A stretch of 64,000 nt of DNA, taken from the NCBI RefSeq assembly GCF_037126465.1, contig NC_088202.1, positions 99,789,962 through 99,853,961 of the forward strand, written 5' to 3'. Of this stretch, positions 1-12,665 are shown one piece after another; positions within the stretch are counted from its first letter, which is position 1; each line of letters begins with the position of its first letter. The notes under the pieces are model-generated. The model was not told where the DNA came from. It did not search any database and was given only the letters and a program-made list of their open reading frames with translations. Source of the stretch: Ornithodoros turicata (Eukaryota > Arthropoda > Arachnida > Ixodida > Argasidae). Position numbers and translations under genes: made by a program.

Positions 1-2726
1 TTTGCATATACTCGTAGTTCCACTCATCAACTTGCATTCCTTGTCGTTTCGAAGCCTAGAGACGGGGGCTTTGAAAAAGTCCTCTTTAGTAGCAGTGTCT
101 ATTTAAAGCCATGCCAAGCACAGAGGCTCCCTAATGGGAAGGGGACGGCGCGGATTGCAAGAGTCAGCTGAATATATTATCGAGCGCATTAATGCTTTCC
201 GTAAGAGGCGCCCGGCCTTTGCTGTGGAAACAATATTCAGCGGCTGCTAGAACCGTGGCAGGCAGTACTGACGCTCACGTCCTGGTCACCGTGCATACTT
301 GGCGTGCGGTGAATCGTCGTAGAGGTCCTTGTAGTCGTCTTGTTTTTGCTGAAACACTGTGATACAATGAACTGGAGTTGTCACGGTGGTGACTCAGCTT
401 AATGTACATTCTGCCTTGTCGGCTGGTGAGTCAACTTCCTTTAGTGTGCTGTGTGATCCTATTCTGTTCTGGTTGTTCATCTCATGTCTGTAAAGTGGCT
501 CTTTGTCGTCCATGTTGTGCCGTTTTGCTCGGTACGGCTACGGCAGCACATTGACAAAATTGATCACGTTTTCACATCTCTTTGCTCATTGTTGTGTGAA
601 AAGCGATTGCGCGTTTTGGGTAAATGTGCCGAAGGTTCGTGACGTATGTTTGGGAAGTTTAAAATTTCGCAATTTCACATAAATACTACGCTACATGTGT
701 TGTAAGAACAAGATTGCGCCGCAAATTATTTCAATTCAACTTCAAACGCGCACTGAGAATATCATGTCCTCCATACCCGCTTACCTTACGATGACATGTT
801 GAACACACGTAAAATAATTCAGCACGAATGCAATTTTTATTGTGTATAGAGGAATCAACTGATGGGGCCTTAGGCCGACCTTGCACACCGTTGAGGCTAA
901 ACCAGATTGAAGTGACGGTGTATCTAATTCGTTTGTCGTCGTCGCCTATGCTCTGCTGTACTTTGCGATAAGTTTGGCGTGGCGCGGTCAGTAATCCTGA
1001 TTAACTGTGTTGCTGTCGCACCCGGTGATCTACTCCGTGTGTTGCTATGCCAACGGCGCTCCTGTATCCTATTAGGTACAGTACGTGCTTATTGTTCCTT
1101 TTCGCTCTCATTAAGGTGTTGCGGCAGTTCGACGTTGGTTTCTCCTTCCCATTGCAAGGTATGCTCCAGATAGGGAGGTCCTAAGAGATGTTTGTGTTAA
1201 ATGCCATTTGTTTTTGTCCCTGGAAGTCAACCCTACGTTGTTTGGGACACTTGTACACCAATAATGCACATTATTTATCCTTTTCCACCAACGTTTTTGG
1301 ACCATATATAATCACATTGGCACTTCAAGTCTGGTGCGATGATACTCCTTGTCCAACTGCCGTTAGGGGACTCGTTGGTGTAATACCCATACCGGTACCG
1401 CATAATACCATAGCGGAGACGATTATTCCACGGGTGAAGAAAGTGAGACGGAATTTCAAGGAATTGTTCAACCCTTTTGTGTCACTCTAACTGCCCTTGA
1501 TACTTCTCATAACTGCTTCCTCGGTACATTCTTGACTCGTTGATGTTAGAAAATGTTCAACTCGTCTTGATATCTGGATAAATGAAATTATCATCCTGGT
1601 AGTTTACTAAACTTTGCCTCACTCCTTCTGCGTGCAACCTTTGTGAGACGGAGAACGCCTCAAAGGTCTGACACGCCGTCCGCTGCACTTCGTTGCCATG
1701 AGTAGGCACTCGGAGCACGAAGATACAAGACGCCTATAATGGACTCCGTGCCCTTCACAAATAAACGAAAAGAACCTGAAATGAGGACAGACGGAGATGG
1801 ATAACCTCAGATCGCGCGTGATGCATGAGACGACTGCGTGTAGTTTTATCGTCACTTATCCGTATCCCCCATCAGTCACCAGCTTAGCGCCACTTCCATA
1901 CTTGCGCGTCAAATGATGCACCCAGACGTGTTGGCCCCTTCCTGAGCAACTACGTAACCTAGTTTACTGAAGTAACGAAATGGTTTCGGCGCGTTGGTAA
2001 CATGTTTCTTTATGTGGCTGTAAACCCCTTTTTGAGGAATGTGAACTCCTCCATGTGTCACCCGATGTCATGAAAAGAGAACTTGTTGAATCCACAATTA
2101 TTAAAGGGTCAAAACAGTGTATCAGTACGGAATCTGTGTGTGTCACACACAGAGAACTAGATAAGATTAGATGTGCTTTAGGGGGCGTGTTCCAAGACAT
2201 GTATAAGGAAGGTTTTCGCTTGATAAAAATTTGTTGGAAGTTAGGGCTTGTCCGTGTCTAGCCCCTTCTGTCCCTGTCTTGTCGCACTTATAACTATGGC
2301 TAGTTTACTTGTCCCATTATTACGTACGAGCGCTTATTGAAACGATTTGACTATGTTCTTGCTAAGGCAGTTCCGGAGTGACAATTCGTCACGGCAAAGT
2401 CTGATAGGTTTGAGCGGTCTGTGTTGCATTGTCGTTATCAACCTGATTGGTAAGTTGCAGTTTGGAATGTAAAACCGCTCGCCAGAATTGTAACATATGG
2501 TTTCAATATAACTAGAACGGAGCGTGTGTCGCTCTCTGTTATTTTCCTGCCGCGGGTTCAGAATTCTCTTCATTCATGTTAAGGTGTTCCGCTATGGAGA
2601 AACTATTTCATGCTCAGTACGGATTTCAATCACGGTTTTCTACGTCGTGTTTCATCACAACCGATCCCAAGGATGTAAGACACATATCGTACACCAGGCG
2701 AGTATATCCCTTACAAAAATGGCAAG
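1..2726. other. No recognisable gene
   Basis: Only short open frames under about 100 codons occur here, on both strands, with no recognisable domain, splice-linked exon series or tRNA-like structure. I see no terminal repeats or element ends. The stretch is left unassigned. Confidence 0.5.
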
Positions 2727-2777
2727 AGAGTTTCTGTTGAAGGTTTATTGAACTTTTATTGAATCAACAGAAACTCT
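2727..2777. repeat. 14-bp perfect inverted repeat (hairpin)
   Basis: AGAGTTTCTGTTGA at 2727-2740 is exactly repeated in inverted orientation at 2764-2777, leaving a 23-base loop. The surrounding 2.70-2.95 kb also repeats the word ATTGA many times on the plus strand. This could be the core of a foldback element, but I cannot find its outer ends. Confidence 0.6.
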
Positions 2778-3220
2778 GTTAAGAGACAGCTCCTAATGTG
2801 TTTTCACCATAGGAAGTCAAAAGATTCTCTTATGAGTATGCTCAATTCAATTTCTATTGAGTAGTGTCAGACAAGATTCTATTGAGTCTTCAATGAGTTC
2901 AATCTTCGGTATCGTCATATATTGTGCAGTTTTATTGACTTCTCATGTATAGTCATCTACCTCATTGAATATTGTGAAAGACATTCCTGGAACACGAATA
3001 CTCACAAAATATTTTATGGAAGGTGGTCATGTACATGTTATCAAGAAGTTGGGCATAAACAAACATCTCAAATAAACCAAGAACACAAACATAGTGTCTA
3101 CAGAGTACCCACAAATTTGCAGACTATTTAGAAAGTATGTAGTAGCCCCCACCACATCATCTACGTGCTTGGCATGACAAGGATAGTACGTTCCAAAAAC
3201 AATCATGCAAGCTGAAACTC

Positions 3221-3977
3221 TCAAACAGCTTCAAAAGTCAGCTTGTCATGCAATGTACAAAGGTATACAGACGTATCATCACATAGACAAATGCACTTCA
3301 TGAGACGATCTGCAGGTAGCTGCATAAGTTCGAGGTGCGAAATGCCAAGACCACCCAAACCACGCAAATGGTTTAGGGATGCTTTAGGTACCGTTGAAGC
3401 AGTGACTTGGGTGGGTCGACCTTGAAGCATCACGGGTGCAGTAGTTGCTAACATTGGTGTCCCCTTATCCACCTGACATTCACAGGAATGACCATTCACA
3501 GACAAAAATCAGGGAGAAAACTAGAGCAACTGTGTGAGAGCCCATGAGCTGTTAGTCATCGTAGTACTGTCATGAATGGCCAGGTAAACCAAGAGGCAGC
3601 CATATTATTTTCTCGACATAAGTTGATTTTTCTTCTTTCTCTAACTCATATTTTAATAACCCACGCCACAGCTTAATATACTCCACCCCGCTCTGACGGA
3701 ACGACTGGAAGAAATTCATGAGAGCTGTTCCACTTTCAGCGTCACAACAACAACAACTGCTACATGCATGACGATGGGATGAGGTAGCAATTTGTCCCTG
3801 ATATTTCAAAGGTGATGTGGAGTTGTCGGGTGTCACAGTGACTGCAGACAGTTCTCTTATATTAATACCACCCTCCCGTCCCCTTGACAAGTTCATGCAC
3901 GAGCCGACCTCTTTGTGAGTCTTCCGGTATAAGGAACAAGGAAGTGACGTTTGACGTGGCTGGAAACCCCGTTTCAT
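3221..3977 (-). other. Unassigned open frames (94 and 135 codons)
   Basis: Two minus-strand open frames lie close together, 3570-3977 (135 codons) and 3221-3505 (94 codons). I recognise no domain in either. The longer one has a short Cys run and a charged C-terminal half; the shorter has spaced Cys residues. They might be pieces of one broken mobile-element or host frame, or chance. There is no codon or splice evidence to decide, so no function is proposed. Confidence 0.15.
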
Positions 3978-6900
3978 TCATCAAGCAGTCCTTCAGGAGC
4001 AACCATGCGCAATATTTTGGCTGTGCGCTGTATCGTCACCGCGCAATGAAATGTACAAGAACGCCTGGAACGAGCAGCCATCGGCCGGACCTGATCTCAT
4101 GTGACGTCAGCAGACCCTGAATTGCATCAGGCCCGCGTGGGGGGAAATAATCTTGGGTAGATGAGCGGTCTGCCATTCCGGGTTACAGCTAGCCGGCGAG
4201 CAACCGCCAGCTCTCATTCGTCTGCTACTGCTAACTGCTACGCCGCTTCGGCCGCGTCGGGATACGTCACGAGTCGCCTCTTGATCGCCTTTCCGACCGG
4301 GACTGCGAACGTCATGGAGTGACGTCGACTTCGCTCGCTCATTTACACGCTTTTTGATGGACTGGAGGGTTTGTAGAGGGTGCGCACACGCACCCTCCAT
4401 TGTTGCACGACACGTCGCTCAGTGAGAAAAAAAAATGTAGGGACATTTTATTGCTTCTTTAAGTGCCACACTTCCCGACTGCGCTTTCACATTCGTTGCG
4501 TCATCTCTCGACTGTACGAAAACAGGCGGCGGAAAAATACACACACACAGCGTGTTTACGACAACTACCTTCCGCGCCCAGTCCGGGAACCGTGTTCGAG
4601 ACATGGCACCGGCTTTGCTGTCTGCCTGGATGGTTTTCTCCCCGCTTTCTGTGAGGCTCGGTTCGGCACGTGTTGCAGCAGCTCCGTATGAAGTCGGCCT
4701 AGGTCCCGCGGTCACCCCCTCCCCAAAAACAACCAGCAGTCAGACAGCTCGATGAATAACGAAACCACGTTTGTTTCGGTTAATCTTGTAAAGTCCCACT
4801 GTGTTTACAGTCAGTGATGTAGTGAAAAAGAGAAAAGAAACAAAACAGCCATCGTGCAATTTTCCTGTATTCATTTTGAACAAACACCGTCGAGCGCAGT
4901 GGGCCGTTTTGAAGTCCTCCTCCCCCTCTGTTTTTTCTTTTTTTTTTTTCAATCAGCACTCCTTGTGGGCTCCTGTGGGCTCATTTGATGCATTTTGTCT
5001 GCTCCCATTGGAAACACTTGTCTACGGTTGACACATTTCTATTAAGTTTATAATAAAAAAAGAAGGTAAACGCAGTGCATTGCTATTGCTTTTTGTGTAA
5101 GTGCTTGCGGAAGTAATGTATTTTCACGGTAAAGGGCGTTTTGAAGAGACACACTCTGCCCCAGCGTCCTTTATGTATCGGACATTTTTCAAATTACGCT
5201 AAATTACGCTTTCGGAGAGCACGTGTGCGTTATAAATTGCTGAGCGTCACACACCGAAACATATGCTAGGTGTGTTCGCTTGTCGGGCGGTGCCCTCCCG
5301 ACAAGGGACACCTCAACTTGTTGACCAAGCTCGAACGATAAGCGACACGTTAACTCTGCCTCGTTCCGCCATTTTAAGCGAAGAAATACGGAAATATAGA
5401 ACAGGACGTTGTTCCATATTTTATCATGATAATAACGTTAGCCAACATCGTAACGACCGAGGGGCATCGTTACTAGCCGAGCATTCATATCATTTGCAAG
5501 GTTTCTTTTCATAAGTAAAAAAGAAAAACAGGAAATGTAATACAGGCTAGGGGCCAAAAGACACAGCTGACGCGGCATGTTTATGTACGTTTCGTGCGCG
5601 TGTTACTTTATCCGAAGCCATATTTTCATTGCATGGAAGACACGTAATACTACGAGTGTTAGCTAATCACGAATATGGACATATATGCACTGTCATAGTA
5701 TATCCTTAGAGTAATATCAAATGTCACTAGCTTCCCGGATACCTCCATCCTCTATAGATTAGATAGATAGATTGGAAACATTGGCTGACATAATATCGAG
5801 CATTCCCATATTGACATGCATACGGATTCGAAGGAACCCAGCCGTGTCGCATCAACACGGCTTACACGAAAAACTTCCAGAATGCGGAACGTCGTTCGAC
5901 CAAAATACCGAAGACGATCGCGCGCGCGCATATTGGCACACCCGCTGCACCTTTTGCACCCGGGGCGAGCTTTGCTTCACCCCTCGCACGCAGTCGTCTC
6001 GTCCTGATCGAGCGTATGGATCAGAAGGGAAGACGTCTGAAGATATAGAAAAAAGAACCCCTAGGCGGAGAGAGATGCGATTCGTGCCGAAGTTTAGAAT
6101 ACTAAAAATCAACTCAAAACTCTGAGAAAAAGGGGAGCATTTGGCTGTGTATTTCATATGTACGTATCCATCTATATAAGAAATGTGTCTTCTTTCGGCA
6201 TAATAGAAGCACGTATTGATGTAAGGAAGAGGAAAAGGTTCCGACAGAACAGATGAGAAATAAAAGCGACGTATAAGAGGCGGAAGGGTGGAGGGGGGAA
6301 GAGGAAGCAGGTTGTTTAGAGGAAGACGCTATATCTGGTGATACTTCAGAGATGGTGTGTGTCTTCGATCGATTGCGTGTTCTAAAAGGAGGAACCCGCA
6401 GTTGGTTCGTTTCTAGCTCAGCACGGAATGTGGAAAGAAAGGGGAGAAAAGGTATGTCCCTACTCTGAGGGGGCGTTCCAGGGTGTTTCGTGTAAGATTA
6501 GGGCGACCAGGAGGGACCATCGCCAGACGAGCGAATAAGGTATTTGTCATTCGATGGGGATAGAGATGAGTGTCTGTCTGGTTATGTCGATTGCTGACAA
6601 TGAACGTGGGAGGGACGGATATTGACGGTGCGCAAGATCCTTCGAGTAGGGATCGTTACGTACGCAAAAAAAAAAAAAAGTAGCGCTGAAACTTCTATCT
6701 GCTTCTGTAGATAACCAGAAGCAGGGCGGTGGAAGCATTGGGAGAAAGAAATGGGACCATTGAACAGCTCACTTTGAAAGAACGTAAAGGTAATAGGTAA
6801 TTGTAGTAGATTTACACTCCTGCGTTTAACTGCTCCAGCTATGGGTGTGCTTCAACAATGAGACGATGCTTTTTTTTTTTCAGAATGACTCGCTTATGTT

Positions 6901-7576
6901 TGCTTTAACCATATTTTGAAGTGGCTGTACTGCTTAATGACATACACCGAAATGTAGTTACGTATTCGTACTGGGCACCTCACATTCGTGCGGTTTGCCT
7001 CTGCACTGACCTCTACATTGGAATGTGGTCTCTTTCAAACGTAGACGTTCGAAAAGCTCTGTTGTTGACGCGTTTGGGTTTATTCTATGAGTTACTCGGG
7101 TTATTCTCGGATTGCTCGGTGAATGTCGTGTGTTGCACGGCAAGGTTAAATAAGGTGAGATACATCTACAAGTAAATGAGTAGGGTGCAGACTTCATGCG
7201 CGCTCTGGGTTATTCAATGCGCGCAAGACACTGTGATGACAGTAGAGGTCTTCTGAGTAAAGCGCTTTTCTCTCTTTCTTTTTTAGGTAAGTCCTTGCCC
7301 TTGCGTATGACGGCAATCCTGGCATGATATCGTAAGGCCGGTAAGGAATGGCAGTACCACTCGGTGAGCTGACCTGTCCACATGACCCGCAAAAGCTATG
7401 GTATCGTTACAAATACAAGTGTAAGGCGGCAGAGAACGGCAGCGAACGAATCACTGCCCGATGGAGTGAAGCAAAGGTCGGGAGACTCCGATAATTCGAA
7501 CGGTGACATTTTTGTGCCCCATAGTTAGTGTCACTAAATGGAATTTTGAAGCTGCACCTACACACATGCGACTCGT
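3978..7576. other. No recognisable gene
   Basis: The stretch holds short unrelated open frames, a poly-A run near 6668 and a (GATA)-like tract near 5755-5772. I found no domain, terminal repeat or RNA gene. Confidence 0.5.
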
Positions 7577-8218
7577 TTGAGAGTAGGGATGACGCCCTGG
7601 CCTCTGATTCGCCGGTTTTCTAGGGATTTGCGCGAACTACATAATACATTTTATGTTCGCGGCAACTCCACGGAACTATGTTGTTCCGTATGCACTTTCC
7701 TTCCTTGCAAACTACAAGGAGAGAAAATTAGCTCAACGTCTTGGAAATGGCAAACGGAAGAAGCGAGAAAGCTACGTCGTCCTACGTGCCCCCTTACTCG
7801 CGGGCTCAGCAGATATTGCTCGGAGGCACACGCGGTACAAACTTTCCGCTGCGATTCCTCCCAAGCATCTACCGCCCAAGCAAATAATTACGCAGCGCAA
7901 AATGGAAACGACGGAACGACCGCACTCTGGCTCCGTCGCATCATAACGGCGTACAGCCGCTGCCGTGTACGCTTAAAAAAAACGAAGCACCCAGCTCAGA
8001 AATTTTACGCACCACGTCATTTAATTAAGGATTTCGCTCGCAACCCTCCGTTTGTTTCTCTGCAGGAGCGGTTCTTTTTGCGCTTAAGAGGACAGCGACC
8101 AACATTAGAGAGAGAAGGAATTACGAAGAAGAAACAATATACCGGCATTTTTCTTACTCTTTCGGGGTGCAGGGGGTGGAATGAACGTATGGAAATTATT
8201 TTGCGTCACGCGTTATGA
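7577..8218 (+). other. 213-codon open frame, unrecognised
   Basis: This is the longest open frame outside the mobile elements. Its translation is rich in Arg, Leu and Thr and shows no motif, signal peptide or repeat that I recognise. A second frame (7653-7946) overlaps it, and no splice-site pattern or related sequence is present nearby. It is probably a chance frame in slightly GC-richer DNA, but it is recorded because of its length. Confidence 0.12.
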
Positions 8219-10619
8219 ATTGCATCGGTGAAACATTTCCGATGATAAAGGGCAGCAGGTGTTGCTGTTACCATGAGGCTGCCCATCGTGTCGTGGGGAA
8301 ACTCTGTTGGTTGGTGCTGGCTGATGCGGGGCATGCTATTCCGTTTTTGTGTCCTGTCTCCTGGGCCCGGGAGAAATTACGCATGCTCTAGGTCCTGAAA
8401 CAAGCTTCACTGAAACCGTACATGTTCCCCATGACTGCGGACCAGCCACTTCGTTTGAGTCTTGTTCTAATAGAGGAAATGCTGCACGACTGTTACGTGT
8501 TTACTTCGTCAAGTTACTATGATAAGTAATTACGGATTTTTTAGTTTACTGGATATTTATGATAATTATACGGTAAATAGCTTCCGGACGACTAAGGCCT
8601 GGTGGCAGTCACCCTTGTGGTGTTGGCCCCGCGACTATGAACAAGTTTCACCCTCTTGACAAAAAAGTGCTAGATGACGCTACCTTTGGTTCGAGAGCTG
8701 CGATACAGTTACTCAGCATGGCCTGGTGACTAGTAGAATGCATACGCATGACTCTTCATGATTTCACATTCTGACTTGAAAAATGTGGACGTCCCGATAT
8801 TTATGCAGAAACTTCTAAGAACAATCGTCAACCTGGTCGCGCGTAATCACGGAGGAATTCAGCGCCGAGGAACATTTCATGCATCACGCGGTAAGTTGAT
8901 AAGTGAATTTTTGAAAAAAATATGGCGAAATTGAATTCGGCACCCGACCAATTCTGCAACTCTAAAAAAAATAATAATAAGATAGAACAAATGGAAAGAA
9001 AAGAAACGCGTCGTAACACACGCACTACGCTGCTTGCTTCCCGTGATGCCTATATACGCAGTCGGAACAAACTTTGGATGAGCAACTCATTGGATGCTAC
9101 CGTGTCACCCTCCTGTTACCACTCCTCCTCCCCCTACCCATGAAAAAAAAAAAGGTAAAATGTTGGACTATGATGGGAGCTGGATGAACTTCATGTTGAC
9201 CACCGCATCGAAGAAAGCAATCTTACTAATTGGCGTGCAGCCAATTATAACGTATACGGAGCGGCGAACGATATGTCTTTACGTGTAGTTAATGTCATGT
9301 TTACATGTAGTTGTTTGTAAAGGAATGCGGCCGTGTGGCACACTTGTCCGAGATTTTTCAGCGGTCAGGTTTTGTCATATTTTGAACATTTCGTAGACAA
9401 GCGAAACAAATATTCTATTCAGTTAATGTCATGTTTCAATCTCATCATTGCACAGTGCTCTTGCTAACCTTCCCGTATTGCCTTAGAGTTTAGACAAATA
9501 TACTGGACAGTACGAGTTCGCCTTGCCGCAGTACTGGAATTTTATGCGACATAGATTCCAATAAAAAGCTATCCACAGTGAAGTAAAGTTGCGGAGTGCA
9601 CACTATTATTAGTACCACTCTTTCACAATGGGGTATGAGCATATAACATTGCGTATAAAACGATCGCGCTAAACTTATCACAAGTATTACGCAACCGCAA
9701 GCAATTTAATAGAGTTGGCACGTGTTTGCCGCCCGGCTCTACCTTGTCGAGTGCCGCTAACGAAGTTTTGAGCACTGCGTGCAATTTAAATACCCTATTC
9801 ATTTTCCTGTCGCAAGTCTCACACCTGTTCGCTTGTCTTTCGGGTTAGTCCGTTGCACATAATTAAAATACGCGAAAACTCGGTTCTCATAAATAATGGA
9901 CGGCGAGTTTGAGAATATGCTGAGTGGGACGCTAATGGTTGCAAGCTGGTAATTCCATCTGAGTGCGGTGAAAGTTTGGCATCGTGAGAGCCGTGTCATA
10001 ACTTTTTAACGCTCGCAAATGGCGGGGCCTCGTTGGCTTACAGGAATGCTATTCCAGCGAACCCAGCAGGGAGCATATATGAGTGGAAGATGTGCTATGT
10101 CAGGTCTTCCGTTAGAGTTTTGCAGTGGAGAGTCCATCGGAGCGTGTTTGTGTCTCAGAGATTGTGTCTCATTATAGAGATTAGTTTTAGCGTTGTTGCG
10201 TGTGCATAATGACGTAAGATTTGTGCTGTAGTCTTGTGTGCGTAACAGGCTCGGGGAAACGAATACAGAGGAACCGTAAAGTTTCGTTTCCGTTTATATA
10301 ATCGAGATAATTAAAGCTAAGGGGGCTGGATGGTTAAAGTATGAAAAGGAAGGAGTACTCGTACTCATGTCCTCCTGCAGGAAGATAGAATTGTAGGCTT
10401 TACTGTGTCATTTTTGAGGTACATTTGTAGGATATACTATAGACTTGAATGAGTTTACTTAGAGCACTGCCCACAGGGAATGGTTTTGGGAAGGCAAGAA
10501 TGCTGGTGTGCTTGGGTAGCTGCAGCAGTGGCTGGGTAGCAGTCTGAAACTCGCGGAAGCCCATCTTACCGTTGTTGGGCTCACCGGGGGTTGGCGAATT
10601 CATTCATGATGAGGAACCT
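8219..10619. other. No recognisable gene
   Basis: Only short open frames and A-rich runs (for example 8966-8975 and 9140-9151) are visible. I could identify nothing here. Confidence 0.5.
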
Positions 10620-10760
10620 TCACTTACATCATTCACCGTCACATCAAGAAGAATGATGTGATGTTGAGTGATGGCCTATGATATGATGTGATGCTGAATT
10701 CGATGTTCAATAACGGGTTACCAGGTTGATGGGCTGTGAGTTGATGTCGAATGATCGGTG
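10620..10760. repeat. Degenerate GATGT/ATGTGATG low-complexity tract
   Basis: The words GATGTGATG, TGATATGATG and related forms recur irregularly. Such pentamer tracts form the 3' tails of I-like LINEs elsewhere in this window (compare 40374-40399), so this may be the decayed tail of a LINE whose body is no longer recognisable. A similar short tract (ATCACATCACATCACA) sits at 11325-11341. Confidence 0.4.
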
Positions 10761-10953
10761 TTATATCGAGTTATATCCGAGGTGCCATTTACTCCAAATA
10801 TAAGTGAGGCCGCCTCCGAAGCCTACCTTGGCCTTTCCTCCGTGTCTTTTTTTTTTTTTTTTTTTAATAAACATATCCCCCCCCCCCTGCTTTGGGCCAC
10901 CTAACGGCGCATACCGAAAACACATGACAATGGGTTATGATGTTCATGTTAGA

Positions 10954-10980
10954 AAAAATCTTCCCGGGAACAGCACCGCA
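10954..10980 (+). repeat. 27-bp dispersed direct repeat, copy 1
   Basis: The stretch AAAAATCTTCCCGGGAACAG followed by CACCGCA is identical to 25419-25445 on the same strand, 14.5 kb away. The flanks diverge immediately on both sides. It is probably the conserved end or core of an unrecognised dispersed repeat family. Confidence 0.6.
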
Positions 10981-12564
10981 AAGGATACTGTCCCGACGAC
11001 GACGATGCGTTGTGAATTTGTCGTCAAAGCATGCATTTCCCTCACCTCGTTTCCTGGAGACGGACGCTGCGGGTGTTCAAATGTTCATAATATGAGAAAA
11101 CATATGACGACCTATGAATAAAGAATGGACAGTTTTCACAAGCGACCTTGACATTCGGGGGAGGGGTACGGGATTCGGCCCTCCCTTGCCCCGCTCTCGG
11201 TACGCCCATGTGCGATGCTGAATGTATTTCTACATAAGTGCCGACCTTTGGACCTCACTGATGCGGGCAGCGTCAAGAAGATGAGATGTTTGTCGTGACT
11301 TAAATCCCATTTTTTTCCTTTTCTATCACATCACATCACAAGATGAGATGAGAGAAGGAGATGGAGATTGAAAGTTGATTAGGATTAGTACGAAGTAATC
11401 TGTAGCTAAAATTGTTTCCGCTTGCTTCAATGTTCACGCCCAATTATATGGTAGCGTAGAATGTGACTGGCCAGAAAGACTTCGTTGCTGTCTCTGCCAA
11501 GTCACTAACTCCGATTTTGAGGAGTTAATCTTCGTTGTGTTAAACGCACCTACTAGCCAAGTTAGCCGATGTGTTAAATAAAATAACCCTTGTGCGACAG
11601 TTGCTTTGAAATAGAATTGCGCACGTTGTGATGATCGCGTAACAGTTAACTGATCCATGAAATACTCGGCGTGTATCCATTGATGTCTACCCCGCGGTCT
11701 ACACTCTAAACGTCGTAACGTGTACGTACAGTTTTAAAAAGAACCAAGGAAAGATTAGCTATGCAAGAGGCTTGCTATTCCCTAAAAAACGGAAGGCTGC
11801 TCCAGCACTAGTCGCTATACGCTTATGGTTCGTTGTCTAACTTGGATCAAGACACCAACCTAGAATGAAATAGTCCCCTATTGTAACCGCTGCTTCAGAC
11901 GATTTTAGCCTACACAAAATACCACCTGAGAGAACACAAGCGTGCCCGTGTGCAATGGACGTCAAAACATGTCCACTAACCAAGTATGCCCGTCTAACCT
12001 AAGCCATTTGTTGTCTAAGTTATCCGTGCTTCCAGTGCCGGTAGGACTTCCATCGTTGTCTACCACGCTTAGCCCAATAGGCATTTGTGTGTCCACCTCA
12101 CGGCGCTGGAGTCTTCGGAGTTCTGGTCCACTAGATGCGGCGCCGTCGCCCGGAGCTCCAAATCGCGGATCCGTGTGGCTAAGGTGCTCGAGGACCAACT
12201 CTTATCCAATGCCAATGATCAGCGTGCGGGATGGGGAGGATAGTCATGCCTTTAGTGCCTAGGTAATTGATAAGCCTACAAGACTATAATCGAGTCCTGT
12301 GACTTAGCTACACACTGTTATATAATGTACTCGTGTCAGTCTTCTCACAGTCTAATCTCACAGTTCTCACAGTGTTCTCATACTCCTGTGTTGAAAGCGC
12401 ACTCCTTGTCTAAACAACGACAGCGCTGAAGTTGCCTTTCTCACAATGTACCCTAAACCGTTAGCACAGCCCCATCGCGTCATTGGAATGTCAGTTAGTA
12501 ATGACGGCGTGCAATTCGCAAATGTGGATTGAGGTGCTCCGGCTTGTCCCAACCACTCTATCTA
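10981..12564. other. No recognisable gene
   Basis: Overlapping short open frames lie on both strands at 11942-12262, in a GC-richer patch. No domain is recognisable in either orientation. Confidence 0.45.
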
Positions 12565-12665
12565 TGAAAGGGCATGAAAGCCCTGGACCGGCAATCCAGA
12601 AGATGTGGGTTCGAGTCCTACAGCTGGCTACCCTTTCAGTGACTTTCATCTTTCATCGCTCTATC
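12565..12665 (+). mobile_element. tRNA-like SINE fragment
   Basis: A good RNA polymerase III B box (GGTTCGAGTCC) lies at 12608-12618 inside a T-arm-like hairpin. It is preceded by an anticodon-arm-like hairpin with CTGGA/TCCAG stems near 12582-12598. The unit is closed by an outer 8-bp inverted repeat, TGAAAGGG at 12565-12572 and CCCTTTCA at 12631-12638. The D-arm and A box are poor and about 9 extra bases separate the T-arm from the outer stem, so this is not a functional tRNA. It fits a tRNA-derived SINE or its decayed 5' part. Confidence 0.45.

Noticed and set aside
7577..8218. 213-codon open frame as a possible host gene
   Set aside because: No motif or exon structure is recognisable, overlapping frames exist, and chance frames of this size are expected in 64 kb of moderately GC-rich DNA. 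Kept only as a low-confidence entry.
11942..12262. Overlapping frames on both strands as a coding exon
   Set aside because: Neither strand yields a recognisable domain, and the two frames compete. Composition alone is not enough.
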